In this document: positions 22,155-34,842 of the stretch, piece by piece
Numbering within the stretch: the first letter of the stretch is position 1
How the letters are laid out: every line of letters begins with the position of its first letter
Source: Hedera helix
Taxonomy: Eukaryota; Streptophyta; Magnoliopsida; Apiales; Araliaceae
Assembly: GCA_947179155.2 (NCBI GenBank)
Contig: OX359280.1
Location: 45,493,555-45,557,554, forward strand
Direction: 5' to 3'
DNA: 64,000 bases
Position numbers and translations under genes: made by a program
Notes under the pieces: generated by a model
Told to the model about the DNA's origin: nothing
The model's database searches: none
What the model saw: the letters and a program-made list of their open reading frames with translations, nothing else

Positions 22155-23747
22155 TGGGATGCTGTCGCAACCAACAAAAAATAAAATCTTACTTTGAATT
22201 TTTTTTAATGTAGTAGTGAAAGTAAGAGTCGAACCCACAGAGAGTAAATTTTTTTAATACATTCTAATGTTTTCAAAAATAACTAATTAAATGGGGGATT
22301 TTGAAATTATTAATTAACTTAAAATTCAAACAAATAAATAAAACTGAATAATAAATAAATATGAGAAAAATCAATTAAAACAAACATTAGTTCCTTAGTT
22401 CAGTATCCCCTTCTTTTAACTAACAAATTAATTAAGTTATTATTATCTTTTCCTTCAATTGAAATTAATAATCCTAGATAACTGACAATCGCCAAGCTAC
22501 TCGAAATTCTCCTTAAATTATAAATCTAAGGCAGCAATCGCTCACAAAAGACCCTAACTATCATACAACCTAGAACTATCAATCTAGATTTAATATAACA
22601 GTTGCATTAAAAATTAGAGAATTAGATTATTCCAAGCAACAATCTCAACATCGCGGACCATTTAACTTGCCATCTTGATAACCATAATAATATTCAAAAG
22701 TTTGTCCACAATCAAACATTATTAACTGTTACTTATGATCAGATAAAATATCGTTTGCTTAATATCAAATCTTAATGTGGCATATGATAAATTATTGATT
22801 AACTTAACAAGCCATTATCAAATTAATCAAGCAAATATCATAAAACAATTAAAACAGATTATCAAGAATAAATCTCATGCATGAAGGAATATATAATAAA
22901 ACTCAATTAGAACATTAATTAAAAATAAGGTTCAACATCCCTTTGGAACTGAAAAATAAAATTAGCCAAACATAATAAAAATAATACACAAGAGAATGGA
23001 GAGATATCACCTAGGAGAGCTCCCAAAAACTTACAATCAATAATGAGATATTGACCCTCTATTTATAGGCCTCTAACTTGTCCAAACCCTAATAGGATTT
23101 ACAATTAAAAATAAAAGAAAATTAAAATAATTATTATCCTAACCCTAGTTAGAATTAAAATCCAATTCGGAATCAAAAAGTAGCAAAAATCCCGAATAAT
23201 TCCGTTTTGCAGCAATTATGAGCAAGCCAAACGCGTCCCAACGCCACAGTTGACCCGGTCAACGCGCGCTTCCGCGTTGCTGACGTCACCATCCTCCCGC
23301 GCATTGCGCGGCTTTTATTTTTTTTCCGTAACCTTCCACCAAACGACGTCGTTTCTTATCCTGCGCGCTGAAGCCTACCGCGCAATGTGCGAACTTCTGG
23401 TTAATTACGAAAATGCCCATCCGCGTCTTTACTTCCTTAATTACCATAATGCCATCAGCTTATTGATAAATTCCTACAAAATAAAATAAAATAGATAAAA
23501 ATAATATTAAAATACTAAAAATCCTAAAAACACATAATAATAAATAAAATTCCAAAAATAAATAAAAACACATAAATAAAAAGAAGTATAAAAATACTAT
23601 AAAATTACCTAAATTAACATAAATTAACTAAAATCCTATAAAACCTATTAAAACCAAAATATGCCAAATAATTAAACATTTATGCACACAATAAATATAA
23701 AAACTAAGTATTAGGGAATAAAAATACCGTATAATTTAACCCTATCA
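22155..23747 (-). repeat. 5' LTR of the non-autonomous family A element
   Basis: 1593 bp, boundaries TGGGATGCTGTCGC and CCCTATCA, followed by TSD ACAGT. Shares the CGAACCCACAGAGAG motif, TATA (near 23060), TGACGTCA and AAACGACGTCGTTT (23341-23354) with the other family A LTRs. Confidence 0.92.
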
Positions 23748-24639
23748 ACAGTCTAAATAAATGTCCACATTTCAAAAGTTCAAAGTCCATAAGTTCACAG
23801 TTCAAATATGATGATGGAAATTTAATAGGAATGTTCTTATCAAAGAGTATTTGATCAAGTGCAAACTATTAAGGGAATATTGATGAATTATTAATTCAAG
23901 AAATCCACCGTTTAATAATATTAGAGATACAAATGAGATACTTTCTTACAGTAGTAAGTTTAAATAATAGAAAGATAAAAAAGATGGTATCCCTTACAAA
24001 TAAGAAAGAAAATGATATCCCTTTATGATGATGAAAAGAATGATACCCCTTACCGTAATAAGTTTAAGAGTTTGAAAGAAAAGTGATATCCCTTACCTTA
24101 TCTCGTGACTAAATACAACTTTTATGAGGTTGATCAACCTATATGTATATTCATAATTTAATTAGTAAGTAACACATACTAATTTTATGTATATAAAATC
24201 ATCCAAGTGAATATACTTCAAAATAATTTTTGAAGAAAATAATTTTTCAAAGTAGAATCTTTCAAATGAAGTTTTTCAAAATAAATCTTCTAATAGAAGA
24301 GTCTTCTAAAGGAAGAGTTGTAAACTGATGTGTGTGTGAGTGTTTATAACTTTTTAAAAGAGAAACTTACTTGAACAATACTCGTATCCTTCCAGATCTT
24401 CAACGCTTAAGATAATTTTAATATACTTAGGGAAACACTTATACTAAGAAATATCTAGAGAGTGGAAAGAAGATTGAGTGAGAAATGTATGAAACTCCTT
24501 ATGTTAAGCCCCCTATTTATAGCCAGAGCCTAACCAACTTTTTCACACACACGTTACACATTTTAATCTCATCTTTTAATCTGAACTATTCATCAACCAA
24601 CACACACTTCACACTTTAATCTGCACCGCTCAATGACTA

Positions 24640-24775
24640 TCACGTGTTTCACGCCTACACGTGTTACACATTTACACGCGTTACACATTTACGTGTGTTA
24701 CACACTTACACACTTACACATGTTACACATTTACACGTGTTGCACACGTACACGCGTTACACATTTTCATATTAT
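24640..24775 (-). promoter_or_regulatory. Array of ACACGTGT/TTACAC motifs in family X LTR U3
   Basis: A ~17-bp degenerate repeat of TTACACATTTACACG-type units with CACGTG G-boxes at 24641, 24658 and 24734. In minus orientation it lies upstream of the TATA box (CTATTTATAG near 24508). The matching array in the 5' LTR at 36712-36850 keeps CACGTG at 36732, 36783 and 36827. G-boxes bind bZIP and bHLH factors in plants; activity here is inferred. Confidence 0.55.
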
Positions 24776-25502
24776 TTTATTGATTTAATATCTCAATTGT
24801 TAAACATACCGTGCTTTTCAAATAATAAATATGTCTAACTATTTAATACCCCTGACTACTACTGTAATAATTATTGGCCCAATAATTCAAGATGTTGTGC
24901 ATTATGACAATTATTGATTCAATGATATGGAACACTGTGCAATCAATAACGTAAAATATTGTGTAATGATAATTTTTGATACAATAATGTAAAATGCTGT
25001 GTAATGACAATTATTGATGAAATACTGTACAATAGCCACTTTATCAGTTCAATAATTTAAATATTGTGTAATACTGTGTGCTACTATGCAATACCATGAT
25101 CTACAGTAAAATACCGCGTGCTATAGTAAAATACCGCGTGCTATAGTAAAATACCATATGTTACCATACTTTTATCACTTGATATTTTAACAGTTAAAAG
25201 TGATAATATCGTTGACCATTTTTATTTAGAAAGGCTACTGCTGTCGTTTTCTTCATCCGATAATATCTCAATGTGGGGTCCACCCTTAAATGAATATATC
25301 GGTGGCGTTGTACAAATATTCTCTGACAGAACGAATATTCTCCGACAAAACGAATATTTCCCGACCAATCAAATATTGTTCGACATAAAAATTTTGCATA
25401 TAACATCCTTAACTTTAATTTTTATTAATTTAACACGTTACTGTTAAGCATAAAATTATGAGAAAAATTTGAAATCTATTTATTAAAATTCAGGGTCTTA
25501 CA

Positions 25503-26687
25503 TCCTCCCCTCCTAATGAAATTTCGTCCCCGAAATTTACGTACCTGGTATTTTGAAGAGATCAGGATACTTAGCTCTCATTTCAGATTCCAACTCCCAG
25601 GTCATTTCCTTAGTATCTTAGTTTTTCCATAAAATCTTGACTTGAGGTATAATATTTGAGCGTAAGATCTGCTCTTTCCTATCCAAGATCTTGACAGGCA
25701 CTTCCTCTTACATTAAATCTTCCGCTATCTCATCTGGCTCCAATTCAATAATGTGATTTGGGTCCTTCACATATTTACGTAACATAGATATGAGAAAAAT
25801 GTTATGAATGCGGGACATGTTTGGTGATAGAGCTAGTCTGTAGGCCACAATTCCAATTCGGTCAAGGATTTTAAATGGCTCAATAAATCGAGGATTGAGC
25901 TTTTCCCTCTTTCCAAACCTTGTAATTCCTTTCCATGGGGAAACATGTAAGAATACATGATCTCCAACGTTGAAATTTTCGTCCTTTCGATGAAGATCAG
26001 CATAAATCGTCTGATCATTTAAATCTTTTCTTTTGTCATGTGCACCAGCTCAGGTTCCAACAATTTTGTTTCTCCCACCTCATTCCAACATACTGGAGAA
26101 CGACACTTTCGTCCATACAAAGCCTCAAATGGAGTCATTCCTATACTTGCTTGATAATTGTTGTTGTAGGAGAATTCAACCAATGCTAAATATTTTTCCC
26201 AACTTCCTTTGAAGTCTAGCACACAAAGCCTCAATAAATCTTCAAGAGTCTGAATTGTACTTTCCGATTGTCCATTTGTTTGGGGATGATAAGTAGAACT
26301 AAATCGTAGTTCGGTGCCCATAACTTTTTGTAAACTGATCCAAAATCGTGAAGTGAATCTAGGGTCCCGATCAGAAACTATGGATACTGGCATGCCATGC
26401 ATTCTCACAATCTCACTTATGTACATATTAGCTAGATGCTTAAATGAATAATTTTCTCGTATAGGCAAGAAATGAGCGGACTTGGTCAATCTATCTATAA
26501 TGACCCAAATCGCATCCAAGCCTTGAGAAACTTTAGGAAGACCCGTCACAAAATCCATATTAATGTGTTCCCACTTCCATTCGAGAACCTCAAGTGGCTG
26601 CAATGGACCCTTAGGCACTTGATGCTCCGCCTTGACACGTTGACATGTCAAACACCTTGAGACAAACTTAGTTATCCCCTTCTTCAT
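25503..26687 (-). pseudogene. Integrase and chromodomain-like tail, family X minus-strand element
   Basis: A 222-codon open stretch, 26019-26687, holds integrase: CLTCQRVKAEHQVPKGPLQP zinc-finger part, NMDFVTGLPK, WVIIDRLTKSAHF, VSDRDPRFTSRFW and HPQTNGQSESTIQTLEDLLR, so the D, D and E catalytic residues are all present. Downstream (lower coordinates) stops appear and a chromodomain-like tail is recognisable to ~25540, close to the polypurine tract at 25503-25514. It is homologous to 9430-10646 on plus and better preserved. Confidence 0.87.
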
Positions 26688-26816
26688 ATTACTCCACCAA
26701 AAGGTATGTCAAAGGTCACGATACATTTTGGTACTTCTAGGATGAATTACAAACGGCGTATTGTGTGCCTCCATCATGATTTTATACTTCAATTCAGGGT
26801 TGTTAGGAACACAGAG

Positions 26817-28083
26817 TCAAGAATTGACTCGGAGTATCCCTTTCTCATTGATTCTTGCTTCTGGAATAGCACATTCTCGTACTTTTCTCATCATATTCAT
26901 CAGTTCTGGATCAGTAGCTTGAGTAGCTTTGACTTTATCAATTAAAGTTGGTTCTACTCGTACGTGCACGATCCTCATCTGGGTTTCTGGTGATTTTAAC
27001 TCTATCTCCATCTTTTATAAATTATACAAAATGCGGCTTTGTGTTGTTAGTATTGCATTCGTACCCGCATATGATCTTCTACTCAATGCATCAACTACCA
27101 CGTTCGCCTTTCCTGGGTGGTACTTGATAGTGTGATCATAATCCTTTAAAAGCTCATGTCAACGTCGCTGTCGCGTGTTAAGTTCCTTCTGGGTGAAGAA
27201 ATACTTGAGACTTTTATGATCTGTAAAGATTTTCACATTTTCTCCGTACAAGTAGTGTCTCCATATCTTCAATGCAAAAACAACCGCTGCTAACTCTTGA
27301 TCATGAGTAGGGTAATTTTTCACATAATCTTTGAGTTGTTGAGAGGCGTAATCTATAACTTTTCCGTGTTGCATAAGAACGCATCCTAGACCACTATTTG
27401 AAGCGTCGCTGCAAATAACAAATCCTCTTGATCCTGATGGTATAGTTAGAACAGGGGCTGAAACGAGTCTCCTCTTGAGTTCTTGAAAGCTTTTCTCGCA
27501 TTCCTTACTCCATTTGAATTTTATATTTTTTCGAGTTAGCTAAGTTAATGGAGTGGCAATTCGAGAAAAAACCTTCTACAAATCTCCGATAATAACCAGC
27601 TAGACCCAGGAAACTTCGTACTTCAGTTACTGTCTTAGGTTGCTCCTAGCTTAAGATTGCTTCAATCTTCATGGGATCAACCGATATTCCTTGTTTAGAA
27701 ATCACATGCCCAAGGAATGTTACTTCCTCAAGCCAGAACTCGCATTTCTTCAACTTAGCATATAACTTATTTTCACGTAACTTTTGGAGTATCAAACGCA
27801 AGTGACATTCATGATCCTCACGACTCTTGGAGTATATGAGGATGTCATCAATAAAGACAATCACAAAATGATCCAAATATTCGATTCATCATGTCCATGA
27901 AGGCTGCAGGAGCATTAGTTAGTCCAAAAGGCATGACTAAGAACTCGTAATGCCCATAGCTAGTTCTGAAGGCAGTCATAGGAACGTCATCAGCTCTAAC
28001 CTTTAACTGATGATAACCAGATCGGAGATCGATCTTTGAAAAATATTGAGCACCTTGTAATTGATCAAACAAGTCATCAATTA
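26817..28083 (-). pseudogene. RT (C-terminal part) and RNase H, family X minus-strand element
   Basis: From 28083 downward: MFDQLQGAQYFSKIDL, FLVMPFGLTNAPAAFMDMMNRIF, then after a frameshift FIDDILIYSKSREDHE (near 27860), FLGHVISKQGISVDP, and RNase H with TDHKSLKYFFTQKELN near 27200 and the integrase approach region near 26900. Stops and frameshifts separate the pieces. The RT coding sequence is cut at 28083 by the solo LTR and resumes at 32651. Confidence 0.87.
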
Positions 28084-31000
28084 TGTAAGACCCCGAATTT
28101 TATGAAATATAAAATTTATTTTTCTTCATATATATTTTTATGAAACAGTAAGTGGTTAAATTGATAAAGTTAAAAGTTAAGGATGTTATGTGTAAATTAT
28201 ATTATGTCGGACAATATTCTTTTGGTCGGGGAATATTCATTCTGTCGGCGAATATTCGTACGACGGCGCCGTACGAACCAATCATTGGTAGACCCCACAA
28301 AGAATAATTGTCGGATATAGAAAATGACATAAATAATTTTTAAAAATGCTCAATGGTACTATTACTTTTAATTGTTAAAATATTCGGTGGTAAAAGAATA
28401 GTAATATACGGTATTACAAGTAGCATACGGTATTGCACAGTAGCACACGGTATTGCACAGTAGCACACGACATTGCACAATGTTTCGTATTATTAATATG
28501 ATAAAGTGGTTATCGTACAATATTTGACTTTATTGTCACATACACAATAATTCATGTTATTAAATTGATAATTGTCACAGTAGCATATGCACAGTAATTC
28601 ACATTATTGAATCAATAATTGTCATGACACAGTAACGTAATCTTTCTTTTGCATACTTTCTGCATTATTGTTATCTCTATTATGGTGTTATTTAAACAGT
28701 TGTATTTCATTAATTAATTGACTTGATATCTAACTCAGAAAGCCAACTACACTGTATTTATAACAATTAGTCATAATAATGAAAAGTGTGAATTATTGTT
28801 GAATAATTGAATTGATAAAGTTATTTGTTTATAATATAAAGTTAGGTGATATAAAATGAATGGTATAGATTAAAGATAATATAGAATTTAAAATGGATGG
28901 TGTAGATTAAAAGATGATCTTTAAATGAATGATTTAGATTAAGGAAATCTTAAAAGATGAAATGAATGGTATAGATTAAAGATAATATAGAATTTGAAAT
29001 GGATGATGTAGATTAAAAGATGATATTTAAATGAATGGTTTATCTTAAAAGATGAAATGATTGGTATGGATTAAACATTATCTTGAAATGAACGGTTTGG
29101 ATTAAATTAGGAAATCTTGGTTATGATAAGATTTTTGGCTATAAATAGAGGCCTTAACTTAAGGATTTTTCATAAACTTCCTTACTTGTTCTTTCTTTCT
29201 CTCTCTAAATACTTCTTGTAAAAGTTTTCTCTAAGTGTGCTGTTGGGTATTTTCTACATGAATATATGCGTGCAAGTATACACGATCAACAAGTAATATA
29301 ATGATAAGTCAAGTATCGATCCCACAGAGAATTACATCTAATATTTTCCAAGTACCAATTTTATACCAACTCGATCTTATTTAAACATATGAATTAAACT
29401 AAAAATTATTAATTTAACTAACTAATAAAAATAAAAATAGCTAAATATTAAAATAAATCTGAGATTATTAATTTCACCCAATGCATCATATAAATCTCAT
29501 AACTCTCCATTTAATTATACGGTCACGATGAATTGTTAACCAGGAATTCTAAATTATTTATAAGCATCTTTCCATTAGCAAATAAAAATATCCATTCTGA
29601 TTAAATCACTATAGTCCTATGCAATTTAAATTAGAACAGATTCATTAAGAATAAATTCCCAAATTGATTACACATAGCATATAGGTATATTCCTATCATA
29701 TACACAAATTATGAATTCCATCTAATGCAGAATATCACAAACACATGTCATTATATTCAGATCCAAACCTATAATCAACTTTCCAATTTCATATAGATTA
29801 TCCCACTAATTATTTGCAACTAATTAGTACATGAACGAACAAAATATAATAACCAATTCATATGGTGCCAATTAAACGGAGAGAAAATCAATTTAAATTA
29901 AACAATGAATTCCATTAAAATCTTAAATTAAAAACACGAGTTTATAGCAGATAAAATTAAATAACAAAATATTCAACATCAATGTTAGACAAAAAATAAA
30001 TAAAAGTTAGAGAAGAAGAATTGTCTCCCGCCAATCTTCAATCTCCATGCTTCATCAATTCATGGCCTCCATATTTGTTGATATCTTATTTGCTCTAAAA
30101 CTCCAAAAATTGGAAAGGAATTAGCCTCACATGGTGTTCATTGGCTTTTTCCCAACACCTAAATAATACATAGAATGATAATATTTATAGGAGTTTATTT
30201 TTCCTAACCCTAGTAGGAATTAAAATCCAATTCGGAATCAAAAAGGCTCAAAATCTCGAAATCTGGTGGTAAATCGCGTAGCCAAACGCGCCTTTACGCG
30301 GTCAAACGTCCAGTCAACGCGCTTCTTACGTGTTGCCACGTCAGCTGACCAACCCGCGCATTGCGCGGGTGCTCCTCTTTCCTTCCCTGACCGCTCGATA
30401 AAACGACGCCGTTTCTGTCCATTTATTCCATCCTCGCGCAATGCGCGCTCACAGCTAATGCCGAACCGAACGACGCCACGAACTGCCGTTTTGTCTGCTG
30501 GCCATTTGAGTGCGCGCCATGCGCGGCTCTCCAATTTTCCGGAAATTACACTTTTTCCCCCAGCTTCTTCCAGAATTTACAGCAATGCCACTAGTGATTA
30601 ATTTCCTACAAAATAAAATAAAAATTAAATAAAAATAATATAAAAATACTAAAAATAATATTAATGCATAATATTAAACAAAACACCTAAATTCCTAAAA
30701 ATACTTTAAAACTCACAAATAATTAAGTCTAAAAATATATAATAAATAGACATAAAATCTAATTATCATGTGCTTAAGTCATCTTGAGTATTTGTGAAGA
30801 TTTATAAGTGTACGTGTACTGTTTAAGTTAATCAACCTCATTTAAATCAATATCTAGTCACGTGTTAAGGTAAGGAATATCATCTTCTTTCATATTCTAT
30901 TATTTAAACTTACTACGGTAAGGGATTATCATTATTGGATTCTCGAAAATAATATCGTTTCTTTCTTACTCATAAGATGTGCCATTTATTTCCATGTATT

Positions 31001-32650
31001 AATTTATGGGAATAACCTTACGGCGCGGATTACCGCATGTTGGTGAATAACCTTTCGTATTCATTCTTTATTAATCTCTGAGAATAACCTTACGGTGCGG
31101 ATTATCGCCTGTTTGGTGAATGACTCTTCGTATTCAATTTTTATTAAATTGTGGGAATAACCTTACGGTGCGGATTATCGCCTGTTGGTGAATAACCTTT
31201 CGTATTCATTCCTTATTAATCTCTGAGAATAACCTGACTACGCGGATTACCGCATATTTGGTGAATTACTCTTTGTATTCATTTCTTATTTGTCTCTTGT
31301 GGAAATAATTTGTTTACACGAATTATCACATGACACTTTTATTGCATATTCGTTTATAATATCATTTTCTTTCATATTCGTAAGTGATATTATTTTCCTT
31401 TATACTCATAAGGGATACCATCTTTTTCATCTTCCATTATTCAAACTTACTATGGTAAGGGATATTAATTTCCTTCACCTTTTGTTAATCAAACCTGCTA
31501 CGGTAAGGGATATTATTTTCTTTCATACACCTAAATCGAAACTTATTATGGAACTATTGCTTCTATAATTCCTGAAAATATTATATGTTCCATAATAGTT
31601 GCACTTCATCATTTCAATTGAACCATCCTATTTACGTGAACCTTTCTATTGAACTATAACCGTTATTCTGAACTGTGGATCTTGAATATCATTTTTAAAT
31701 TTTACTCCACATCATGTTGACAATTTGGACATTATTTGAATCTGTACAAAGTAAACTTCTGATACTTATTATTTATCCTGTTTCTTCTGTTCATCATTTA
31801 TATCATTCTAATCATCCAAATTCAAGTTGTTGTGAATATCTTTGGCCGGGGGCACAGATGCGATATAATTGTTGAACAGATGATAGGTTAAAGGCGATAT
31901 AATAGGTTAAAGGCGATACATCTATTCGGTGTCTTTTATGGCACGTGGTGAATGTTCTCTTTGGCCCGTAGTGCAAAGATGAACTGTTGTTTGGTATGAT
32001 TATGACCAAAGGCTGAATCTGGTATAATCACGACCGTTGGTGTTATATTGAATGTCTTTGGCCCGTAGTGCAAAGATGAACTGTTGATCTGCATGATTAT
32101 GATCAGGAACTGTGAATTTGTATTATCTTGACTAATGGTATTTCAGATGATAAAAGTTGATGATATTTTTACTAAAAAGAGAAGCGAGTGGACACTATAG
32201 TCTGCATTATTCTTCTAATAGATTGCTCATTCCACTGCTATTATTGATCTGAACATTGTTTAAGAATTTAACTACAATTTTTGACACAAACCTTGTAGTC
32301 TATTGTATTCTATCAAGAACTCAACTGTTGAAGACTAACGATAATTTACTTGTCATTATCTTAGTTATGATATTCTTTACTGGGCTATTTGAGCTCACCC
32401 TTTCTTTTGTTCCATTGTTTTTCAGAAAATGAGAGAGTAGCCGGGTCTAGCAGGGGAATGGAGTGACGGTCCGAGTGATAGCTATTGTAGTCTTTACATG
32501 TTGTATATAGTGTGAAAATAATTATGAAGACTTAGTTGTGTATTATTATACACTGTATTGTTGAACGTTATTCTATCTTGTAATAATTTTGTTGTAGTCT
32601 TTTGACGACTCAAGTTTAGGCTGTATGAGCCTAGATTTGGGGGCGTCACA
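28084..32650 (+). repeat. Solo LTR of family X inserted in a family X RT gene
   Basis: Starts TGTAAGACCCCG and ends GGGCGTCACA, flanked by a perfect 5-bp TSD AATTA (28079-28083 and 32651-32655). The flanking RT sequence is continuous once the LTR is removed. Plus orientation, opposite to its host. Without the nested 29241-30768 LTR it is ~3.03 kb and matches the 3' LTR at 10643-13503, including U3 repeats, CTATAAATAG near 29140 and the dimeric GCGGATTACC array (two dimers, 31008-31290). Confidence 0.92.
29241..30768 (-). repeat. Solo LTR, family A-like subfamily
   Basis: 1528 bp, TGTTGGGTAT to AATTATCA, with perfect 5-bp TSD TGTGC (29236-29240 and 30769-30773). The uninterrupted target reads through at 11811-11830. 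Family A traits in minus orientation are GATCCCACAGAGAA near the left end, a CTATAAATATT-type promoter near 30188, AAACGACGCCGTTT at 30401-30414 and GCGCATTGCGCG-type palindromes. Overlapping ORFs here are GC-rich LTR sequence and not genes. Confidence 0.9.
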
Positions 32651-34651
32651 AATTAGAGGTAACGGATACCTATTCTTGATGGTGACATGATTCAACTCTC
32701 GATAGTCAATGCACAATCTCATACTCCCATCATTCTTCTTTACAAATAGAACAGGGGAACTCCAAGGTGATGTACTTGGTCGTATGAAACCGGTATCTAT
32801 GAGTTCCTAAAGTTGGACTTTCAACTCTTGAAGTTCTATGGGAGCCATTCGGCATGAGACTTTAGAAATAGGTTTAGTACCAGGTTCAAGGTCAATACAG
32901 ATTTCAATTTCACGATCAGGGGGTAGGCCAGGAAGTTTTTCGGGAAATACATCAAGGAATTCATTAACAATAGGAATATTGTTCAAGTTTACTGGGTTTT
33001 TATTTAAATCAGTGACATCAGCTAGGAAAGCTTAGCATCCGTTTTTTAATAAACGAATGACTTTATGGCTAGAAATAATGGTTACTGATTTCAAAGGTTT
33101 AGTTACTTGAATTTGCATGATAAGTTGATCAGGAATATGAAAACTAATGAGTTTATGGAAACAATCAATTTTAGCATAGTAGGTAGTCAACCAATCAATT
33201 CCTAAAATCACATCGAACTCATGCATTTCCAATGAGATAAGGTCAATGGGTAGGGTGAGGTTATTGATTTGAACCAAGCAAAATTTATAAACAGTAGATG
33301 TAACGGCTATTTCTCCTAATGGAGTTTCAACACATAAGTCAAAGTCTAAATTTTCAGGAATCAAATTTAAACGTTGAGCACATGCAGGTGAGATAAAAGA
33401 GTGGGTAGAACCAGTATCTAATAGGGCATAGACTTCACAAGAGTTTATGAATAGCTTATCGATTATCACCTCGTTCAAGTTATGTGCCTTCTGAAATGTT
33501 ATAACAAAAGCTCTCCCATAGACTATAGATTTTCCTTTGTCCGTGCTAGCCTTTGGAGACATCATTGTTGCTAGACTTGATTTTTTGACAGGATAAAATC
33601 GAGCAATATGACCTTCTTTCCCACAATTATAATAAGACTTGGATTGCTGAGTACAGTTCGGACTGATGTGACCCTCCTGACCACACCTGTAGCATTTTAC
33701 GGGTGGTCGATCTCCTCCCCTTAAAACTATTACCAGTGCTGGTGCCTTCCCGAGATCGTTGTGGGATCTCTTTCTTTTGAAATCATTCCCACTTGTTTCT
33801 CCCATTCTGTTATCTGGACCAGAATTACCACCGAAGTGGTTACTATTTCCGAAATGGTGACTGCCACCTCTACGGTTCTCATTCTGGTAATTTTTTTTGT
33901 TATTTCTTCCTTTTGGTTGGTCATTGGCTCTTGGTTGCAATATTTCATCGTCATGTTTGACCCTTTGAGACCTATCCACCACATCTGAATATAGAAAAAG
34001 TTTATGAGAGATGAGGTGTTGGCGAATTTTGGGTCTCATGCCTCCTTAGAACATGCGAGTCATTCGAGCTTCATCGTCCACCAAATGAAGTGCGAATCTG
34101 GATAACTCCGCGAACTTGGCTTTGTATTGAGAAACCATCATGTACCCTTGTTCTAGTTTAATAAATTCCACCTCTTTCATATGGGGAACACTTTCTGGAA
34201 AATACTTTTCATTAAACAAATCCTAAAACTCAGTCCAGGACATCTCAAGTGCCGAATGATGGGTACATTTTATCGATTGCCACTAATGATTTGCTTCTCC
34301 TATGAGCATGAAGGTAGCAAATGGGACCGTTTGATCATCAGTGCAGCGCAGAACGTCAAATATCTTTGTCATCTACTTCAACCATGCTTCAGCCTTAAGT
34401 GGGTCCGACTTCCCGAAAAATTCGGGTGGCCCCAACTCTTTAAACTGCTTCGTAGTGACCATCCTCGAATTATCAGCATTTCCACCGGTGGGAGTTCCCC
34501 TCACTTGATTTTGCATGAATTGCATAAAGTTTCTAAAGAAACCATCACAATTCATATGGCCACATGCGTTATTTTCAGAAGCTGCAGGAGGATTATTTGT
34601 AGCCTCCTGATTTTCTACAGCGTAATTCATCCCTTGATTTTCAGATGCCAT
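32651..34651 (-). pseudogene. Gag, protease and N-terminal RT of the family X minus-strand element
   Basis: Gag starts at 34651 (MASENQGMNY), with FKELGPPEFFGKSDP near 34430. The middle of gag is frame-broken (34040-34370). A 335-codon open stretch, 33032-34039, carries a basic Asn-rich linker, zinc knuckle CYRCGQEGHISPNC, a damaged second one (YNCGKEGHIARFYP), and protease site LLDTGSTHSFIS followed by EFDVILGIDWL. RT begins below 33031 and is legible to 32656 (SPVLFVKKNDGSMRLCID region near 32750). The LTR insertion at 32650 interrupts it. Confidence 0.88.
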
Positions 34652-34828
34652 TCTGAAATATGATCACAAAACAAAGGTTAGTTTAAACAAACCGACTTGT
34701 CACTTTTGTCGCTTCATTCAAGTCAACTAGCAAAATTTAACTTAGGTAGGACACAATAGCGAAAGATTCTAATCGTCTCTCCCATCCTAGTTCTAATCAC
34801 AGATCTTCATGCAAGATCATATCCCTAA

Positions 34829-34840
34829 GCTCTGATACCA
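34829..34840 (-). other. Primer-binding site, initiator tRNA-Met type
   Basis: Reverse complement reads TGGTATCAGAGC, 2 nt from the 5' LTR boundary at 34843. The ~175-bp leader between it and gag (34652-34828) ends in TTTCAG just before the gag ATG. Confidence 0.92.
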
Positions 34841-34842
34841 AC

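Larger units (their letters stand above)
18100..23747 (-). mobile_element. Non-autonomous family A (Athila-like) element, gag fragment only
   Basis: Two LTRs (18100-19668 and 22155-23747) flank only ~2.5 kb. A perfect 5-bp TSD, ACAGT, is at 18095-18099 and 23748-23752. A tRNA-Asp primer site lies at 22133-22149 and a minus-strand polypurine tract (AGTGTGGGGGTAT) follows the 3' LTR at ~19669. The coding content is a C-terminal gag piece; protease, RT and integrase are absent. It would need trans help, plausibly from elements like the one at 1-3968, whose LTR is homologous. Confidence 0.92.
17111..25502 (-). repeat. 3' LTR of the minus-strand family X element, split by an insertion
   Basis: Outer ends are TGTGACACCCC at 17111 and GGGTCTTACA at 25502, so on the minus strand it runs TGTAAGACCC to GTGTCACA. 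Removing the insertion 18100-23747 and one TSD copy leaves ~2.74 kb, close to the 2725-bp 5' LTR at 34843-37567. The sequence around the insertion reads through uninterrupted in that second LTR (GTTCACAGT at ~35820). Confidence 0.9.

Noticed and set aside
30238..30601. Overlapping open frames of ~100 codons on both strands
   Set aside because: They lie in the GC-rich U3 part of the solo LTR 29241-30768, with no family resemblance and the same base pattern as noncoding parts of other family A LTRs.
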